DNA of 64,000 nt from Zhongshania aliphaticivorans (GCF_001586255.1 NZ_CP014544.1:2201501-2265500); one strand, 5' to 3'; positions 11,602 through 20,910 are shown, counted from the stretch's first letter. Notes: generated by a model not told the origin, from the sequence alone. Numbers and translations are program-made.

Positions 11602-12012
11602 TTAACGGGTTTTATATTCAAAACCGACTTCGGCGCCATTAACACTGTCCGCAAAACTACTGAAGGAATACTCCAACTCAGTAGCCTCTTTTAACAGCAG
11701 CTTAGATTTGACTTTGAGTCGAGCGTCTTTACGACTAGCATCCGTATTAAACCACTCCCCAACGCGATAGCGGCTTCGCGCACCGTCGTCCCAAATATCT
11801 TGAATAACAGTTCCAGTTGCTCTCGGCAAACTCAGATCCAAAACAGGAATAGGCACAACTGCACTCCCGCGTGGCGACGGTGACTCTTCCGCTAACACAG
11901 CCACTTTTTCAACGATCTGCTTACCCGCTACCGGCATAACACTCTGAACAGACTCCCTAGCCTGACAGGCTGTTAAAACGTGATACAAACCAACGATTAC
12001 GACCAAACGCAT
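11602..12012 (-). CDS. Putative lipoprotein, function unknown
   Basis: A 136-aa protein that I do not recognise. The N-terminus MRLVVIVGLYHVLTAC is a short lipoprotein signal with a lipobox (L-T-A-C, Cys16), so the mature protein should be anchored to the inner or outer membrane; the following Q-A-R gives no inner-membrane Asp+2 retention signal. The mature part has a Pro-rich region (about residues 45-65) and a C-terminal half rich in beta-prone and charged residues that ends in a run resembling outer-membrane strands (ELEYSFSSFADSVNGAEVGFEY). It is a single gene, convergent with gltA and sharing its terminator. Confidence 0.72.
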   Translation of the reverse strand: MRLVVIVGLYHVLTACQARESVQSVMPVAGKQIVEKVAVLAEESPSPRGSAVVPIPVLDLSLPRATGTVIQDIWDDGARSRYRVGEWFNTDASRKDARLKVKSKLLLKEATELEYSFSSFADSVNGAEVGFEYKTR

Positions 12013-12130
12013 TCATTATCCCCAAAAAATTACTCTTACTAGCGCCGCATCGTCCACTTGGAGCATGGCCTGCAAAAAAAACCATCGCTAAAGTGAGCGC
12101 CTTGTTCACTCGAAATTAGATACCAAAATC

Positions 12131-12904
12131 ATGAAAAGACTCACTGGCAAAGTTGCCATTATTACCGGCGCAGCGCGCGGTATGGGCGCAGTTACCGCTA
12201 AACTTTTTATTGAGCACGGCGCTAGCGTCATTATCGCCGACATTCTTGATGATGCGGGTGAACAACTCGCTCAGGAGCTTGGCAATAACGCCTATTATGT
12301 TCACGCAGACGTATCTAATGAAGACGACTGGGCACGCCTAAGCCGTGCGGCTGAAGCCATCGGCCCACTAACAACCGTCGTTAACAATGCTGGAATTCTT
12401 CATATTGCCGCAATTAAAGACTCCGACGCGGCCGATTATATGCGGGTAATCCAAATTAATCAGCTAGGTACATACCTCGGTATTCGGGCGGCGATTGAAC
12501 CAATGAAGCGCGCCGGAGGCGGGTCTATTATCAATATCTCCTCTATCGACGGACTTCAAGCAAAGAACGGCTTATCCGCTTATGTATCGAGTAAATGGGC
12601 GGTGCGAGGCATCAGCAAATCCGCAGCCCTCGAGCTAGGCCCTTATAATATTCGAGTCAACACTGTGCACCCCGGCGGGGTCTTTACCGCAATGCATGGT
12701 GCTGAGGGAAAAACTGGGCCCACCGCCGAAGACAATGCTTTTTATGCCAATCACGCACTCCCCCGTGTCGGCCTCCCGATAGAAGTCGCCAACACCACGC
12801 TGTTTTTAGCCTCAGACGACAGCAGCTATTCAACAGGAGCAGAATTTATTGTTGATGGCGGCTGGAGCGCAGGCATGCGATTAGATCTTTTACCAAGTTC
12901 CTAA
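12131..12904 (+). CDS. SDR family NAD(P)-dependent oxidoreductase
   Basis: Classical short-chain dehydrogenase (257 aa). It has the cofactor motif TGAARGMG (residues 12-19), an Asp after strand 2 (IADILDD) that suggests NAD preference, the NNAG motif, the catalytic Ser in NISSIDG and the YxxxK pair in YVSSKWAVRG. The C-terminal DGGWSAG is typical. The overall pattern resembles 3-alpha/20-beta-hydroxysteroid dehydrogenases and related alcohol dehydrogenases, but the substrate cannot be read from sequence. It stands alone, with no operon partners that would suggest a pathway. Confidence 0.9.
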   Translation: MKRLTGKVAIITGAARGMGAVTAKLFIEHGASVIIADILDDAGEQLAQELGNNAYYVHADVSNEDDWARLSRAAEAIGPLTTVVNNAGILHIAAIKDSDAADYMRVIQINQLGTYLGIRAAIEPMKRAGGGSIINISSIDGLQAKNGLSAYVSSKWAVRGISKSAALELGPYNIRVNTVHPGGVFTAMHGAEGKTGPTAEDNAFYANHALPRVGLPIEVANTTLFLASDDSSYSTGAEFIVDGGWSAGMRLDLLPSS

Positions 12905-13020
12905 GGTAGTTCTTTTAAGGACGGCTAATTATTCTCACCGCGCTTGCCGACAAATACTGGAAAGCTAGCGCGGGGTCTTCTATATTGGGCTTAGCAACAC
13001 CGCGCTCACCTACGGAGGAC

Positions 13021-13257
13021 ATGATGGAAACCGAACTACACACAATGAATATGCTTTTTCAACAGCTCGGCCTGCCCGACAGCGACGAAGAAGTAGAACG
13101 ATTCATTGTACGTCACCGCCCACTTCCCAGAGGGTTGATGATTCATGAAGCCAGTTTTTGGAAGCCCGCACAGGCAAAGTTACTGAAGGAGTCCATTGAC
13201 CTCGACGCCGAATGGGCTGAAATAGTCGATGAACTTGATGCCCGTCTACGCTACTAG
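13021..13257 (+). CDS. DUF2789 family protein
   Basis: Small soluble protein of 78 aa. The pattern MMETELHTMNMLFQQLGLP, a DSDEEVERFI segment, HRPLP and a C-terminal acidic helix with W and L residues match the DUF2789 family, which is common in Pseudomonas and relatives and has no known function. The start is the first of two adjacent ATG codons, preceded by GGAGG at 5-nt spacing; an in-frame start 36 nt earlier lacks such a site. It is monocistronic. Confidence 0.85.
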   Translation: MMETELHTMNMLFQQLGLPDSDEEVERFIVRHRPLPRGLMIHEASFWKPAQAKLLKESIDLDAEWAEIVDELDARLRY

Positions 13258-13416
13258 GTAACAAACCGTCGTTTAAAAGGCGGGACACGAACAAGGCTTT
13301 TAGCGGGCGCTCTCGTCTAATCCAATATACGCGATCTTCGGATAAGACAGCCACTTAAAGCGTTGTTCGTGGCGAAAAATCATGCATTTATGCTGTTCCA
13401 CGCCATTGGCAGCACC

Positions 13417-13803
13417 CTACAGTGGCCCGTTACCATTTGGCGTTAACGACGGATCAGCTTGAGGATCAGCACCCCCACCGGCATTCCCGGCCGGCTTATC
13501 AAACCCCTTCTTAGCGCGTTGTAGCTCTTTTTCTACCGTATCAATCATTGCCGACCAGCCCTGAATCAAAGCGTCGTTGGCATTTTCAATCAAACCACCA
13601 AGAGACGACTGCTCCAACTTATCGAGTTTATCTCGTGCCAGCTGAACCCGCTCATCAACACTGTCTACCCGCGTCGACAACAATACCAACTGGGCATTCA
13701 TCGTCTCTCGGTAGGCCTTGGCATCCAGGTATTGCCACACCTCAAACACCAGTAACACAAGAACAATGCATCCAGCAAGAATTTCCCCTGACGACAACTT
13801 CAT
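13417..13803 (-). CDS. Membrane-anchored coiled-coil protein, unknown function
   Basis: A 128-aa protein not assigned to a family. The start at 13803 gives MKLSSGEILAGC with GAGGAAGGG upstream; a longer in-frame version adds 16 residues without support. Residues about 7-25 form one membrane segment (ILAGCIVLVLLVFEVWQYL). The rest is a predicted coiled coil, with heptad-like Leu and Val through LVLLSTRVDSVDERVQLARDKLDKL, and a Gly/Pro/Asn-rich tail. A single N-terminal anchor with an extended helix suggests a scaffolding role at the membrane, but nothing nearby indicates what it serves. Confidence 0.75.
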   Translation of the reverse strand: MKLSSGEILAGCIVLVLLVFEVWQYLDAKAYRETMNAQLVLLSTRVDSVDERVQLARDKLDKLEQSSLGGLIENANDALIQGWSAMIDTVEKELQRAKKGFDKPAGNAGGGADPQADPSLTPNGNGPL

Positions 13804-13948
13804 ACCCTTCCTCTCAGGATAATAACGACAATCATTAGAGCATAGGCCCAAAAAACATTACTATGCTATCAATGACTAAACGGCTTACTCCGCTAAATAT
13901 ACCGCTTAGCGCCACCGTTAAACAACGATCAAAATGGATGTGAATTGA

Positions 13949-15217
13949 ATGAAGCTAAACCTGCTCCTCACCGGCAATGAACTGATGGCCGGCGATATTA
14001 TAGATTCCAACTCCGCCATGCTCGCTGAACAAATTAAAGATTTTGGCTGGCGCATCAACAAAAAAGTAACGGTGGGCGATGAGCTAAGCATTCTATGTGA
14101 TGAAATCGATCAGCTCTGCACAGCTGCAGACGTGCTTATCATTAATGGGGGGCTTGGCCCTACCGTTGACGACCTCACCGCAGTCGCCCTAGCCAAGGTC
14201 ACCAACACGGCCATTGCTGAACACCCAGAAGCACTAAACCACCTAACAGCATGGTGCACATTAAGAGGCTTCGCCCTAAATGCATCTAATCGCAAACAAG
14301 CGATGTTACCCCAGGGCTGTGAGATTATTGCCAATGCTAAAGGCAGCGCCGTTGGCATTAAATTACGACATCGCAACTGCCTCATTTTAGCAACACCCGG
14401 CGTACCCAGTGAATTAAAGCCAATGCTCGCGAATGAAATAATTCCCGAGCTGGTCACGCTTTTCCACTCAGACCATATAAAAACCATACGCTTAGGCGTA
14501 TTTGGTTTAGGTGAATCCGCCATTCAAGAACTCGTTAATGAAAAATTGGCAGACTGGCCAGCAGACATCGAGCTCGGATTTCGGGCGTCCATGCCGGTTT
14601 TGGAAGTCAAGCTGACGGCAAGAGGCGAAAATGCAAGCGCCGAACTTGCGCCGTGGCGAGCAAAAGTCGCCGAACTAATGGGCGACCATCTACTGGGCGA
14701 GCTGCCAATTAACCTGCCGCTAGCGACCATAAATGCGTTAAAGCAGAAAAATTTACAGATATGTACTGCCGAATCTTGCACTGGCGGCCTTATTGCATCG
14801 CAGCTAACCAGTATTCCCGGCGCCTCTCAGGTTTTCCCCGGCGCAATTATTAGCTACTCCAATGCCGTAAAAAACCAGCTGCTTAAGGTTTCAAAAACGA
14901 CGTTGGCAAGCGAGGGTGCCGTTAGCGAAACTGTCGTTAGACAAATGGCACTAGGCGCCCTTGATTGCACCGGCGCTGATATCGCAATTGCGGTAACCGG
15001 TATCGCCGGGCCCGATGGCGGCAGCCCTGAAAAACCGGTCGGCACCGTATGGATCGCTTGGGGTACAGCTCAAAACCTCAAAACCCAGCGCTTCCACCTG
15101 CCCTTTGAGCGCACAGGTTTCCAAAACTGGGTAGCGGCCTTAAGCCTGGACTTGGTGCGCCGCTTTGTTCTCGATCTTCCTGAAGGCCCTGATTTACTAA
15201 AACGCTACCAACGTTAA
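13949..15217 (+). CDS. cinA: CinA family protein, NMN deamidase and nucleotide pyrophosphatase-like
   Basis: Two-domain CinA of 422 aa. The N-terminal MoaB-like domain (about residues 1-170) has LLTGNELMAGDIIDSNS and INGGLGPTVDDLT. The C-terminal domain (about 260-410) has AESCTGGLIASQLTSIPGAS, ISYSNAVK, GAVSE and VTGIAGPDGG, the signature of PncC-type nicotinamide mononucleotide deamidase in pyridine-nucleotide salvage. Full-length CinA proteins may also hydrolyse ADP-ribose. The start has only a weak ribosome-binding site. Its last 4 nt overlap the convergent SRPBCC gene. Confidence 0.93.
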   Translation: MKLNLLLTGNELMAGDIIDSNSAMLAEQIKDFGWRINKKVTVGDELSILCDEIDQLCTAADVLIINGGLGPTVDDLTAVALAKVTNTAIAEHPEALNHLTAWCTLRGFALNASNRKQAMLPQGCEIIANAKGSAVGIKLRHRNCLILATPGVPSELKPMLANEIIPELVTLFHSDHIKTIRLGVFGLGESAIQELVNEKLADWPADIELGFRASMPVLEVKLTARGENASAELAPWRAKVAELMGDHLLGELPINLPLATINALKQKNLQICTAESCTGGLIASQLTSIPGASQVFPGAIISYSNAVKNQLLKVSKTTLASEGAVSETVVRQMALGALDCTGADIAIAVTGIAGPDGGSPEKPVGTVWIAWGTAQNLKTQRFHLPFERTGFQNWVAALSLDLVRRFVLDLPEGPDLLKRYQR

Positions 15218-15636
15218 GCCGCAGTCAGGTGATCGTGAATCCATTGGAGCAACATTTCATAGGTACCGGTTAGCATCGCGCCAAGCTCCTTTTCGCTTAT
15301 GCCAACGGGCTCCGCGCGACCGTACCAGTCAACATGGCAACGCCCCTCACCCAAGGGAGTCACTTTGGCATTGGCTGAGTAATCCGTGACCGGCATCGGT
15401 ATGCCTCGGGGAATATTGTAGGAAAACGTCATTGCCGATTTATCCATCGCCGTTAACACCTCGTCAATAGGCTCCATCCCGGCAATGTGTAGACGGCGTG
15501 TCATACCAACACCCTCGCCGATAACCTCGGTTTTATCGATGCCCGGCGCCCAACTAATATTGCCAAAATCTTCTAACAGGGCCCACACCTTGTCTGCAGC
15601 AATATCAAAATCACGTGCCAAATGTACGTTTACCAT
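15214..15636 (-). CDS. SRPBCC (START-like) family protein
   Basis: A 140-aa single-domain protein of the polyketide cyclase/MxaD-like SRPBCC fold. It starts with a strand (MVNVHLARDFDIAADKVWALL), followed by DFGNISWAPGID and GVGMTRRLHI, typical of the beta-strand-loop region lining the hydrophobic cavity, and ends with the long helix (EKELGAMLTGTYEMLLQWIHDHL). Such proteins bind lipids or small hydrophobic ligands; the ligand here is unknown. The start at 15636 gives the canonical domain beginning; the in-frame extension upstream is Arg-rich and unsupported. It overlaps cinA tail to tail. Confidence 0.85.
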   Translation of the reverse strand: MVNVHLARDFDIAADKVWALLEDFGNISWAPGIDKTEVIGEGVGMTRRLHIAGMEPIDEVLTAMDKSAMTFSYNIPRGIPMPVTDYSANAKVTPLGEGRCHVDWYGRAEPVGISEKELGAMLTGTYEMLLQWIHDHLTAA

Positions 15637-15856
15637 TTTTCGAGTCCAGCCATTGTCTATAAAAGTCGCGATAATCATGCCGGATAAGCGGCGGCGCAAC
15701 CTCACCCGAACGGCGTAGCCCCGTGCACTATTTATGACAATTCGGTAATAGGTCGGTATTCAAAAGGCTGCTACTCTTAGCTAAAGTAAGTCATTTCCAA
15801 CACCGAATGACGCCGCGCCTTGGCAAGACTAAGGCCTCTGCCGGAATGAAATAATA

Positions 15857-17776
15857 ATGAATGCACTGCCCTGCCCCGTATTCCTGTTCAGCATGGATTC
15901 TGATCAATTTTGGGCCGCACCGACGACTACCGGCGGACTTAAGGCTTACTACCAAGCCTATGGAAAACACACATCACAGTATCAGTTAGAGTTGATACAT
16001 TTTCGCGATAGCGACGCGGTTGCCGCTTGGCAGAGCCAATGGCACAACACTGTATTACCCATGTTAAAATCAGCATTAGACGCAGGCCAACGACCAGTAG
16101 TTGGCTTTAGTATGTACACGTGGAACGCGGCGGAATTTTTAAGTTTAATCCATCAAATAAAAGTTGCCTGCCCCGAGGTGCTCTGTATCGCCGGCGGCCC
16201 CCATGTTCAACAAGCCGAAGATTATCTATTTGAAGACCCTATTGACCTAATTATTCTCGGTGAAGGCGAAACCACCTTTCAGGAAATTCTGGACACCCCT
16301 CTAGGCAATCCATGGACAGACGTTAAAGGCCTCGCGTTTTTAGAAAATGGCGAGATAGTCAAAACTCCAGAGCGCCAGCGGCGCACTCTGCTTGACGAAT
16401 TGCCGTCGGCACTTGATGTTATTGACTTGGTCGATGCGGATGGCAACTGTCTGTACGACTCAATATCCTACGAGACCAGCAGAGGCTGTCCGTTTAAATG
16501 TGCGTTTTGCGAGTGGGGAACCGGTGCGATTGGCACCAAGATGTATCAGTTTTCTATGAAGCGAGTACGCAGCGATTGGCGTCGTATAGTCGACGCTGGC
16601 ATTAAAGACATCTGGTTGGCAGATTCCAACTTTGGTGCATTAAAAGAAGACCTCGAAAAAGCCCAGTACATTTGTGAACTCAAGGCCGAGACCGGCCTAC
16701 CGAGTAGCTTCGCAACATCTTGGTCAAAAAAACACAGCCCGCGGGTTCAAGATATTGTATTGCTATTACACCGCAATGGCCTGCTCCCCCACTACCAACT
16801 GGCCTTGCAAACATTGACCCCACTGGCCTTGGAATTAAGTAACCGCAAAAATATGGGCGCCAACAAATACGAACCCATCGCCAAACAGATGGCCAGCGAG
16901 GGCGTTCCTATTGCGGCAGAGCTAATATGGGGCTTACCTGGCGACAATTTACCGGAGTTCGAACGTAATTTAGATCAATTACTGCGTACCTTCCCCAACT
17001 TGAATATCTTTGCCTATACACTGCTGCCCGGCACTGAGTTTTATGAGCGACGCGACGAATATAAGATCGAAACTATTCCTGTCGCTGGCTATGGCAAAGC
17101 CAAGGGCGAGTATGTGGTCGCTTGCCATACCTTTGATCGCGACCAAGGTATTGAAGGCTATTTTTTGATTACTGCGCACATTTTATTTGCCCACGGCCAC
17201 CTGCTTCCGCTATCGATTCGCTACTTAGCCCTGCAAGACAATATCACCACCGCACCACTGCTGCGCAATTTACTACGCGCCGTCTGCGCAGAATACCAAA
17301 ATGAATTACGTGATATTGATTTAAGTGATCGCATGGTGGTCTATGAAAACAGGGCCCGCCTCTACACGGCTATATTGCAAAACCCTGATGCGCTGTACAC
17401 ACTGCTTCGTCAGCAGGTCTTTGCCTATTTGGATGCCGCAAATTGCAAGCAACATAGCGACGCCATTGCCAATATTATCGATTTAGATCAAGCCCTATCA
17501 CCCCGCGTTGGCGGGCCGACTGAAACCGAGTACAGCTTCAACTTCGATGTTATCAGCAGTAAAACGGCACTCGACTGCCTGAGTTTGCCAACGCCCGAAG
17601 ACCTGTCACCTAAAGCCCAACGTTTCAAAATTAAAAGCCCGGGGGGCGTCGGTACTATTCTGAAAGACCCCGACGGCGGTGGCTGGCTGCGGGGCGAAAT
17701 ACTTAGCCCCACGATTGAGCTGCAAACCGTGCGAATTATACATCCCAATGTTAAACCTCAGCTCAGTCCTCAGTGA
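15857..17776 (+). CDS. B12-binding domain-containing radical SAM protein
   Basis: A 639-aa class B-type radical SAM enzyme (COG1032-like). Residues about 5-150 form a cobalamin-binding Rossmann domain (VVGFSMYTWNAAEF, CIAGGPHVQQA, LGEGETTF). The radical SAM core begins with C211-x3-C215-x2-C218 in SRGCPFKCAFCEW, followed by a TIM-barrel pattern including WLADSNFGAL and IAAELIWGLPGD. A long C-terminal extension (about 440-639) is not assignable to a known family. Cobalamin-type enzymes usually do methylations or ring rearrangements, but nothing here names the substrate. It is monocistronic, without biosynthetic neighbours. The class is secure; the reaction is unknown. Confidence 0.9.
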   Translation: MNALPCPVFLFSMDSDQFWAAPTTTGGLKAYYQAYGKHTSQYQLELIHFRDSDAVAAWQSQWHNTVLPMLKSALDAGQRPVVGFSMYTWNAAEFLSLIHQIKVACPEVLCIAGGPHVQQAEDYLFEDPIDLIILGEGETTFQEILDTPLGNPWTDVKGLAFLENGEIVKTPERQRRTLLDELPSALDVIDLVDADGNCLYDSISYETSRGCPFKCAFCEWGTGAIGTKMYQFSMKRVRSDWRRIVDAGIKDIWLADSNFGALKEDLEKAQYICELKAETGLPSSFATSWSKKHSPRVQDIVLLLHRNGLLPHYQLALQTLTPLALELSNRKNMGANKYEPIAKQMASEGVPIAAELIWGLPGDNLPEFERNLDQLLRTFPNLNIFAYTLLPGTEFYERRDEYKIETIPVAGYGKAKGEYVVACHTFDRDQGIEGYFLITAHILFAHGHLLPLSIRYLALQDNITTAPLLRNLLRAVCAEYQNELRDIDLSDRMVVYENRARLYTAILQNPDALYTLLRQQVFAYLDAANCKQHSDAIANIIDLDQALSPRVGGPTETEYSFNFDVISSKTALDCLSLPTPEDLSPKAQRFKIKSPGGVGTILKDPDGGGWLRGEILSPTIELQTVRIIHPNVKPQLSPQ

Positions 17777-17798
17777 GGCTAAGTTGACTCCTCAGGCC

Positions 17799-18197
17799 TT
17801 AACTCGCTGCTAAGGCCGCGCGAATTTTTGCAGCTGCCGCGGCGAGGTCTTCTTGCTCTGCCATTTTAGCATTACCGAAGTTGGCATCTTCCATGGTGTT
17901 GATTGGCACTAAATGCAAATGTGTGTGGGGCACCTCAAGGCCAATAATCATCATGCTGACACGCTGACACGAAAATGCCTTCTTAATTGCCTTGGCAATG
18001 GTCTGACTAACAGCCATCAAATGCGCGGCAAGAGCTTCAGGCAGATCATCCCAATGGTCTACTTCTTGACGGGGAATAACGAGAACATGTCCGGCCTGAA
18101 TCGGCGCAATTGTCATAATAGCGACAGCCTGCTCATCTTCCCACACAAAATGGCCGGGTAATTCACCTTGAATAATCTTCGTAAAAAGCGTCGACAT
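17799..18197 (-). CDS. HIT family (histidine triad) protein
   Basis: Nucleotide hydrolase or transferase of the HIT superfamily (132 aa), with the triad motif PHTHLHLVP near residue 105 and the upstream AIMTIAPIQAGHVLVIPR strand pair. It is HinT/Fhit-like, so nucleoside phosphoramidates or dinucleoside polyphosphates are possible substrates. It is the last gene of a minus-strand series DUF2288, unknown small gene, tmcA, HIT, only nine bases after tmcA and with a GAGG ribosome-binding site, so it is probably co-transcribed. A functional link to tRNA acetylation is not established. Confidence 0.92.
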   Translation of the reverse strand: MSTLFTKIIQGELPGHFVWEDEQAVAIMTIAPIQAGHVLVIPRQEVDHWDDLPEALAAHLMAVSQTIAKAIKKAFSCQRVSMMIIGLEVPHTHLHLVPINTMEDANFGNAKMAEQEDLAAAAAKIRAALAAS

Positions 18198-18206
18198 AAT
18201 AAAACC

Positions 18207-20306
18207 TCACACTAGGGTAGAAATTAATTGTTTAAATATGCGTTTAAGATTTAGCTCGATGTCAGCTTTGCCCGTTAAGGCAAATTGCTCCGCGATGGCA
18301 GCCCAATCATGGCCCAATAATAAGCGCGCAACAGCCAAGTCTGCATCGCTCACTGCCCGTAAATCACAAGCTAAACATAACTGCGCCAAGCTTGCTGCCG
18401 CCTGTTCGAAAATCAGTTCACCGTCGCAGTAGCGCTGTGCAGCCACAACGGCTGATGTCGGCACAACGCGCGCAGGATCTCGCGTTGACGCAAGTAAAAC
18501 GATAAGTAAATCTGGACCTAGCCCAACATAAACACTCGCTAAACTGAAACTCAAATCCTTATTCAATTGTCGCGCGAGTCGCACCGCCGCCGCGTCTCGC
18601 GGTGGGCTGAGGCCTTTTACGACAATCAGTGAATACAAACCGCTAGCACTGTCGCGACGACTACCCAAATAGGCCGGAGCGAAACCCTGTGCCAACCAAA
18701 AATTTATTACTTGCAAGTCCGCCGCGAAACTCGAAGACAAATACGCAATATTTCGGCTGCGTGCATAGCGTTCCGCCGCCGTCAGCATGGCCATTCCTAG
18801 CCCCTTGCGACGCCAATCCGCCGCTACTGCAATCCTATTTATGCGCAAACTTTTCGCCGTTAGATAGCCTGATTCGGCGCTGCAATGTGCTAAGCGCTGT
18901 GCAGCCAGATGCCCCGCTGGGCGTCGCCGACCTTTAATCACGTCTACGGCCAAGTCCTCCGCAAAATCGCCCTCGGGCAATAATTGGCAAACACCCAGAA
19001 CACAGTTGCCGCGAAGGGCAATAATTAACACTGCGTCACCATCAAGCAAATACTGTAAATCTTGTGGCGTGGTTTGGTAATGGGCTTGCACCAGCAAGCC
19101 AAATACTTGGCGCAATAAATCATCGTTGCATAGCGCCTCGCGATCAACAACGCGAACCGTCAGCTCGCCGTGCTCGTCGTCGCCAGACCGTGGCTCGGCA
19201 TTCAATAAAAATAAGGTATTCAAGGCCTGTTCCAGCGGATCATCCACCGCCCAACGGATCGGCTCAACCAAGGATTGCCGCCGCCACTGAGGTCGCTCAG
19301 CGTCTAATATCGCCTTAAATCGAATATCAAAGCCACGGCCACTGCCCTCATAGCCGTGAACCGTACTGGAAAAAACAATACGAGGACAGCGAAGCAGCAA
19401 GGCACGCAAACCTGCCACGGGGAGTGCGGCCGCCTCATCAACAAGCACTAAATCCCAGTGATCACGGCTTTTTAGCGCCTCATCAAAAGGCAAGTACTTG
19501 AGAAAATTAGCTCCAACAAAGCAACTGTCGTCACGCCATTGCGTCGCAGTGAGCACGCCGGCTAAATGTTCAAAGGCGCCTTTCACCGCAGCAAAGCTCG
19601 GCGCGGTAATTAGTACTCGTCGACAGTCATTATCTTCTGATGCAAAAAGCGCCGCCACCGCCAAACCGAGGACGCTGGTTTTACCCCGGCCCCGGTCTGA
19701 ACGAATCACCAAGGGCCGCTTTGCCCGCCCCGTCGCGACGGTTTTAATCGCAGCTAAGGTAGCGATTTGGCTAGGTGTTGGCAGGGTTTTCCGCCATTTA
19801 TCACCTGTGTTTGGCGCATTACCACTGAAGCCATTTTCTTGATCCCAAATGAAGCAGCCTTCTAGGCCGACCGCGAGTCGAAGCAATCGCTGCATAAAAA
19901 CAGAGGGCCGAACATTGCCGAAGTTTGACTGATCGCTAAAATAGCCCGGCCACTCAGAAAAGCGCGGACACAGTAATAACAGCACACCACCCGCTGTTAA
20001 ACAGCCCGCGGCAGCCAGCCAATCATTAAGTTTTTGGTGATTATGCGCATTGATAAGCAGCGACGAATACTCACTGCCAAGCGTATTTTCTGTTTTGCTA
20101 GGCGTAAGCCCGCACAATTCGTGTCTGGCCACCAGTAGACAATTAACAAGAGCCGTAGGCACATTCAATAACTGTGTTTCACACCACGTGGCGGAACCTG
20201 AAATGAACACCAAATACCGGTGTCCGCTGTGCAGAGCCTGGGCGCGTAACCGTGCATAGACATCCGCTAAGCTGAGCTCAGAATCGCTCCTAAAATGAAG
20301 GTTCAC
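18207..20306 (-). CDS. tmcA: tRNA(Met) cytidine acetyltransferase
   Basis: Forms N4-acetylcytidine at the wobble position of elongator tRNA(Met), using acetyl-CoA and ATP (699 aa). The N-terminal DUF1726-like domain is followed by an RNA-helicase module with Walker A (SDRGRGKTSVLG) and Walker B (LVLVDEAAALP), then a GNAT acetyltransferase domain (RINRIAVAADWRRKGLGMAML) and a C-terminal tRNA-binding region. The start is a GTG that overlaps the preceding stop (GTGA), implying translational coupling to the small upstream gene. Confidence 0.94.
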   Translation of the reverse strand: MNLHFRSDSELSLADVYARLRAQALHSGHRYLVFISGSATWCETQLLNVPTALVNCLLVARHELCGLTPSKTENTLGSEYSSLLINAHNHQKLNDWLAAAGCLTAGGVLLLLCPRFSEWPGYFSDQSNFGNVRPSVFMQRLLRLAVGLEGCFIWDQENGFSGNAPNTGDKWRKTLPTPSQIATLAAIKTVATGRAKRPLVIRSDRGRGKTSVLGLAVAALFASEDNDCRRVLITAPSFAAVKGAFEHLAGVLTATQWRDDSCFVGANFLKYLPFDEALKSRDHWDLVLVDEAAALPVAGLRALLLRCPRIVFSSTVHGYEGSGRGFDIRFKAILDAERPQWRRQSLVEPIRWAVDDPLEQALNTLFLLNAEPRSGDDEHGELTVRVVDREALCNDDLLRQVFGLLVQAHYQTTPQDLQYLLDGDAVLIIALRGNCVLGVCQLLPEGDFAEDLAVDVIKGRRRPAGHLAAQRLAHCSAESGYLTAKSLRINRIAVAADWRRKGLGMAMLTAAERYARSRNIAYLSSSFAADLQVINFWLAQGFAPAYLGSRRDSASGLYSLIVVKGLSPPRDAAAVRLARQLNKDLSFSLASVYVGLGPDLLIVLLASTRDPARVVPTSAVVAAQRYCDGELIFEQAAASLAQLCLACDLRAVSDADLAVARLLLGHDWAAIAEQFALTGKADIELNLKRIFKQLISTLV

Positions 20307-20599
20307 GACGTATTACTGCTGGGATAAACCGGCGCTTCGTTCATACGCATATGTAGAATTAAGCGATAATCCTGCCGGTAAAAATCGGCAATCTCGGTAC
20401 TAAGATATTGCTCGGCGCCGTCGACAAACCTTTGTTTAACCTCAGATTCGAGGACAAAGCCCGCAAGCAAGCCCGCTTCAATGAACCCTTCAAGTCGATA
20501 TAATTCCGCGGGAGGAATATCTAAACCTTGTTGCTGATCGCTGAAAAAACAGTTAATTTTCACTGATAACTGCGCGCAAAAGTCTTTTGCAGTGCTCAT
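20303..20599 (-). CDS. Small protein of unknown function, coupled to tmcA
   Basis: A 98-aa protein that I do not recognise. It starts MSTAKDFCAQLSVKINCFF and is mostly helical, with an acidic middle (PPAELYRLEGFIEAGLLAGF) and a basic C-terminal part (FYRQDYRLILHMRMNEAP). No signal peptide or membrane segment is seen. Its ATG overlaps the DUF2288 stop (TAATG) and its stop overlaps the tmcA GTG start (GTGA), so the three genes are probably translationally coupled. That context makes it a real gene and suggests an RNA-related or housekeeping role, which is inference. Confidence 0.75.
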   Translation of the reverse strand: MSTAKDFCAQLSVKINCFFSDQQQGLDIPPAELYRLEGFIEAGLLAGFVLESEVKQRFVDGAEQYLSTEIADFYRQDYRLILHMRMNEAPVYPSSNTS

Positions 20600-20910
20600 T
20601 ATTTTGCCAATTTGCGTTCGCGCTGCACTAGCACCCAAGGCGCGACAACCACTGCCCACACCTCACATTTTTCTGCCAGCCAGGCTTTAGCCTGAGTTTC
20701 ATCTGCTTTCTGAAGCAAGCCTTTTTCCAACAGCTCTGCAATGTACTCCGCTTTATCTTCCGCAAGCGCCACCGCCGTGGCAACCAAATCTAGTTCCGCA
20801 GCAACCACCAAAACCGTGCCTTGGGCATAGAAGCGCTGAAGCGCTTCCCAATCAATTTTCGAGGTTTCGCGATTGAGTTTAATACTTAATTCAGAGGGCA
20901 ACGCGGTCAT
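20599..20910 (-). CDS. DUF2288 family protein
   Basis: A 103-aa soluble protein. LSIKLNRETSKIDWEALQRFYAQG followed by a VLVVAAELDLVATAVALAEDKAEYI helix and a C-terminal WVLVQRERKLAK tail fits the DUF2288 family of proteobacteria, of unknown function. The ATG at 20910 is preferred over a GTG two codons earlier because GGA lies 8 nt upstream of it. It is the first gene of the tmcA operon, and its stop codon overlaps the next start by one base. Confidence 0.82.
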   Translation of the reverse strand: MTALPSELSIKLNRETSKIDWEALQRFYAQGTVLVVAAELDLVATAVALAEDKAEYIAELLEKGLLQKADETQAKAWLAEKCEVWAVVVAPWVLVQRERKLAK

